Under the pieces are notes generated by a model. The model saw only the letters and a program-made list of their open reading frames with translations, made no database searches and was not told the origin of the DNA. 64,000 bases of DNA. Origin: JAAYRQ01 sp035647815. Its GTDB lineage: Bacteria > Bacillota > Syntrophomonadia > Syntrophomonadales > Syntrophomonadaceae. Position numbers and translations under genes: made by a program. Positions 62,980 through 64,000 of this stretch are shown piece by piece; within the stretch, counting starts at the first letter, position 1; each line of letters opens with the position of its first letter. The stretch is taken from the NCBI GenBank assembly GCA_035647815.1, contig DASRMR010000028.1, forward strand, positions 62,001 through 126,000. Reading direction: 5' to 3'.

Positions 62980-63431
62980 AAGGAATCACCCATTTCTAAT
63001 GCCACTCTTATTTTATATAATTTTAAAGCTGGCATAGAATAAACTTTAATATTAGCCTGTTCTTCGATTAGTTCCAAAATCTCCATAACTTTCTCATAAC
63101 TTTTGGCAGTTAGTGTAAACCAAACATTTAATTGATGATCTCTAACATAATTATGGGTTACCTCATCATATTGGTTTATTAAGGCGGCCACCTCATTTAT
63201 TCTGTTTTCAGGTACAGTAGATGCACATAAAGTTGAGTAAAAGCCTAGCTTTTTGCCGTCTATGACACCGCCTATCCTTCTTATTATACCATTTATTTTA
63301 AGTCGGCTTATCCTTTGGATAACTTCGGGTTCAGTAATACCTATTTTATCAGCGATTATAGCATAAGGTTTTGGGTGTAGAGGATAATCTTGTTGCAGAA
63401 TATCAAGTAATTTTCTATCTAATTTATCCAC
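62976..63431 (-). CDS. ahbA: Siroheme decarboxylase subunit AhbA (Lrp/AsnC-like)
   Basis: 151 residues. Paralogue and partner of AhbB. Winged helix (DRKLLDILQQDYPLHPKPYA) and RRIGGVIDGKKLGFYSTLC. The GTG start (MDKLDRKLL) has GGAGG seven bases upstream; the longer frame lies within the upstream radical-SAM gene. Overlaps that gene by eight bases. Confidence 0.9.
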   Translation of the reverse strand: MDKLDRKLLDILQQDYPLHPKPYAIIADKIGITEPEVIQRISRLKINGIIRRIGGVIDGKKLGFYSTLCASTVPENRINEVAALINQYDEVTHNYVRDHQLNVWFTLTAKSYEKVMEILELIEEQANIKVYSMPALKLYKIRVALEMGDSL

Positions 63432-64000
63432 TTGTTTTCCTCCGTGGTTGGTAAAGACACCATTCATCCTCGGCCATATAATTTCCGCCACTATAATAAT
63501 AAGCTCTAGCTCTACAACCTCCACATTTGTCAATGTAGTCACATTCACCACATTTTCCTTCATAATCTAGAGTTCTAAGCTTTTTTAATACTGAATTTTC
63601 GGCCCAAATTTCATCGAAAGGTTTTTCTTTTACATTACCTAAAGGAATGTCTAAATATGCACAAGGTTGAACATCACCTTTAGGGCTGATGATGCAATAG
63701 CTTATACCGGCTAAACAGCCACGACTAAAACGAGTTTTAACTCCTTTTTTCTCCGCTATTCTTATAAATTGAGGTGCACAAGTAGGCTTTATTTCAATGG
63801 GGCTAGTCTTTTGTTTAACCATTAAACGAGCGATAGTAGACTCATATTCTTCTACCCGCAAAGCTTCTTTTTCTATCTCAGTAGCCCGACCAGTTGGCAC
63901 GAGAAAGAAAACATGGTGACCCATAGCCCCAATCTCTACAGCGAAATCAGTAATAGATTCTAACTCATCAACATTCCAATCCATCACTGTTGTATGAATT
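63424..64000 (-). CDS. Radical-SAM heme-biosynthesis protein, AhbD/NirJ2-like, partial (runs off right edge)
   Basis: Only the C-terminal 190 or so codons are in the window; the frame continues past position 64000. The visible part has the SPASM-like cluster Cys (GCLAGISYCIISPKGDVQPC, then KCGECDYIDKCGGCRARAY) typical of AhbC/AhbD (NirJ1/NirJ2). The order radical SAM-ahbA-ahbB-hemL favours AhbD, which makes heme from iron-coproporphyrin, but AhbC cannot be excluded without the N-terminus. Confidence 0.8.
   Translation of the reverse strand, partial: IHTTVMDWNVDELESITDFAVEIGAMGHHVFFLVPTGRATEIEKEALRVEEYESTIARLMVKQKTSPIEIKPTCAPQFIRIAEKKGVKTRFSRGCLAGISYCIISPKGDVQPCAYLDIPLGNVKEKPFDEIWAENSVLKKLRTLDYEGKCGECDYIDKCGGCRARAYYYSGGNYMAEDEWCLYQPRRKTSG

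Noticed and set aside
63432..63563. Longer ahbA start inside the radical-SAM gene
   Set aside because: Those 44 residues are an out-of-frame reading of the SPASM-type C-terminus; the GTG with GGAGG is the credible start.

Overview
The window looks like a chromosomal segment of an anaerobic, spore-forming, low-G+C Firmicute of the class Clostridia. Dipicolinate synthase (dpaAB), TepA-YlzJ and an FtsK/SpoIIIE translocase, in the Bacillus-like order dpaA-dpaB-asd-dapG-dapA-rnj-tepA-ylzJ-spoIIIE-...-rodZ-rimO-pgsA, indicate sporulation. EtfAB next to a membrane FeS oxidoreductase, a thiolase, a CoA-transferase and the siroheme-dependent (Ahb) heme route indicate an anaerobe that probably handles short-chain acyl-CoAs, as Syntrophomonas-like organisms do. 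Genus-level placement is inference only. Nearly everything is on the minus strand; the plus-strand genes are uspA, rqcH, a 58-codon membrane peptide, rpmB and a gamma-carbonic-anhydrase-like gene. No rRNA or tRNA gene was seen.

Layout: 1-1.4 kb, an edge-truncated FtsH-like AAA protein coupled to a membrane-anchored partner. 1.5-3.3 kb, a CoA-transferase and a decayed tandem copy of it. 3.5-18.7 kb, the pgsA-rimO-rodZ-(HTH/degenerate kinase)-ftsK-ylzJ-tepA-rnj-dapA-dapG-asd-dpaB-dpaA-dapB block. 18.7-22.4 kb, uspA, an unknown gene, rqcH and an alpha/beta hydrolase. 22.5-33.2 kb, a complete type III-A CRISPR-Cas locus. In transcription order it reads cas10-csm2-csm3-csm4-csm5-cas6-[leader-array of 10 repeats]-cas1-cas2-[scar]-csm6. 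The scar (23883-24518) is a mosaic of cas2, cas1, one CRISPR repeat, leader, cas6 and csm6 fragments, best read as the residue of a tandem duplication of the locus. 33.4-39.8 kb, a pyrR-pyrBCKDFE operon with two PyrR attenuators. 39.8-41.2 kb, rluD and lspA. 41.4-47.2 kb, a probable C35 terpene pair (YtpB-like synthase plus polyprenyl synthase), MurT, a GatD homologue lacking its nucleophilic Cys, and a glycosyltransferase. 47.3-55.9 kb, housekeeping genes (DksA/TraR-like, DUF5665, UPF0210, fakA, asp23, rpmB, hslO, gamma-CA, coaD, thiolase). 56-60 kb, the membrane FeS oxidoreductase with etfA and etfB. 60.4-64 kb, cheR, hemL, ahbB, ahbA and an edge-truncated radical-SAM heme gene.

Working together: dapB, asd, dapG and dapA make dihydrodipicolinate and dpaA/dpaB oxidise it to spore dipicolinate. 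EtfAB would collect electrons from acyl-CoA dehydrogenation and pass them to the membrane FeS protein, while the thiolase and CoA-transferase handle acetyl and acyl units. The Csm complex with a cyclase-competent Cas10 should activate Csm6 through cyclic oligoadenylate. Several start sites were moved to internal ATG, GTG or TTG codons where a Shine-Dalgarno sequence decides. All functional calls come from reading motifs by eye; no database search was possible.
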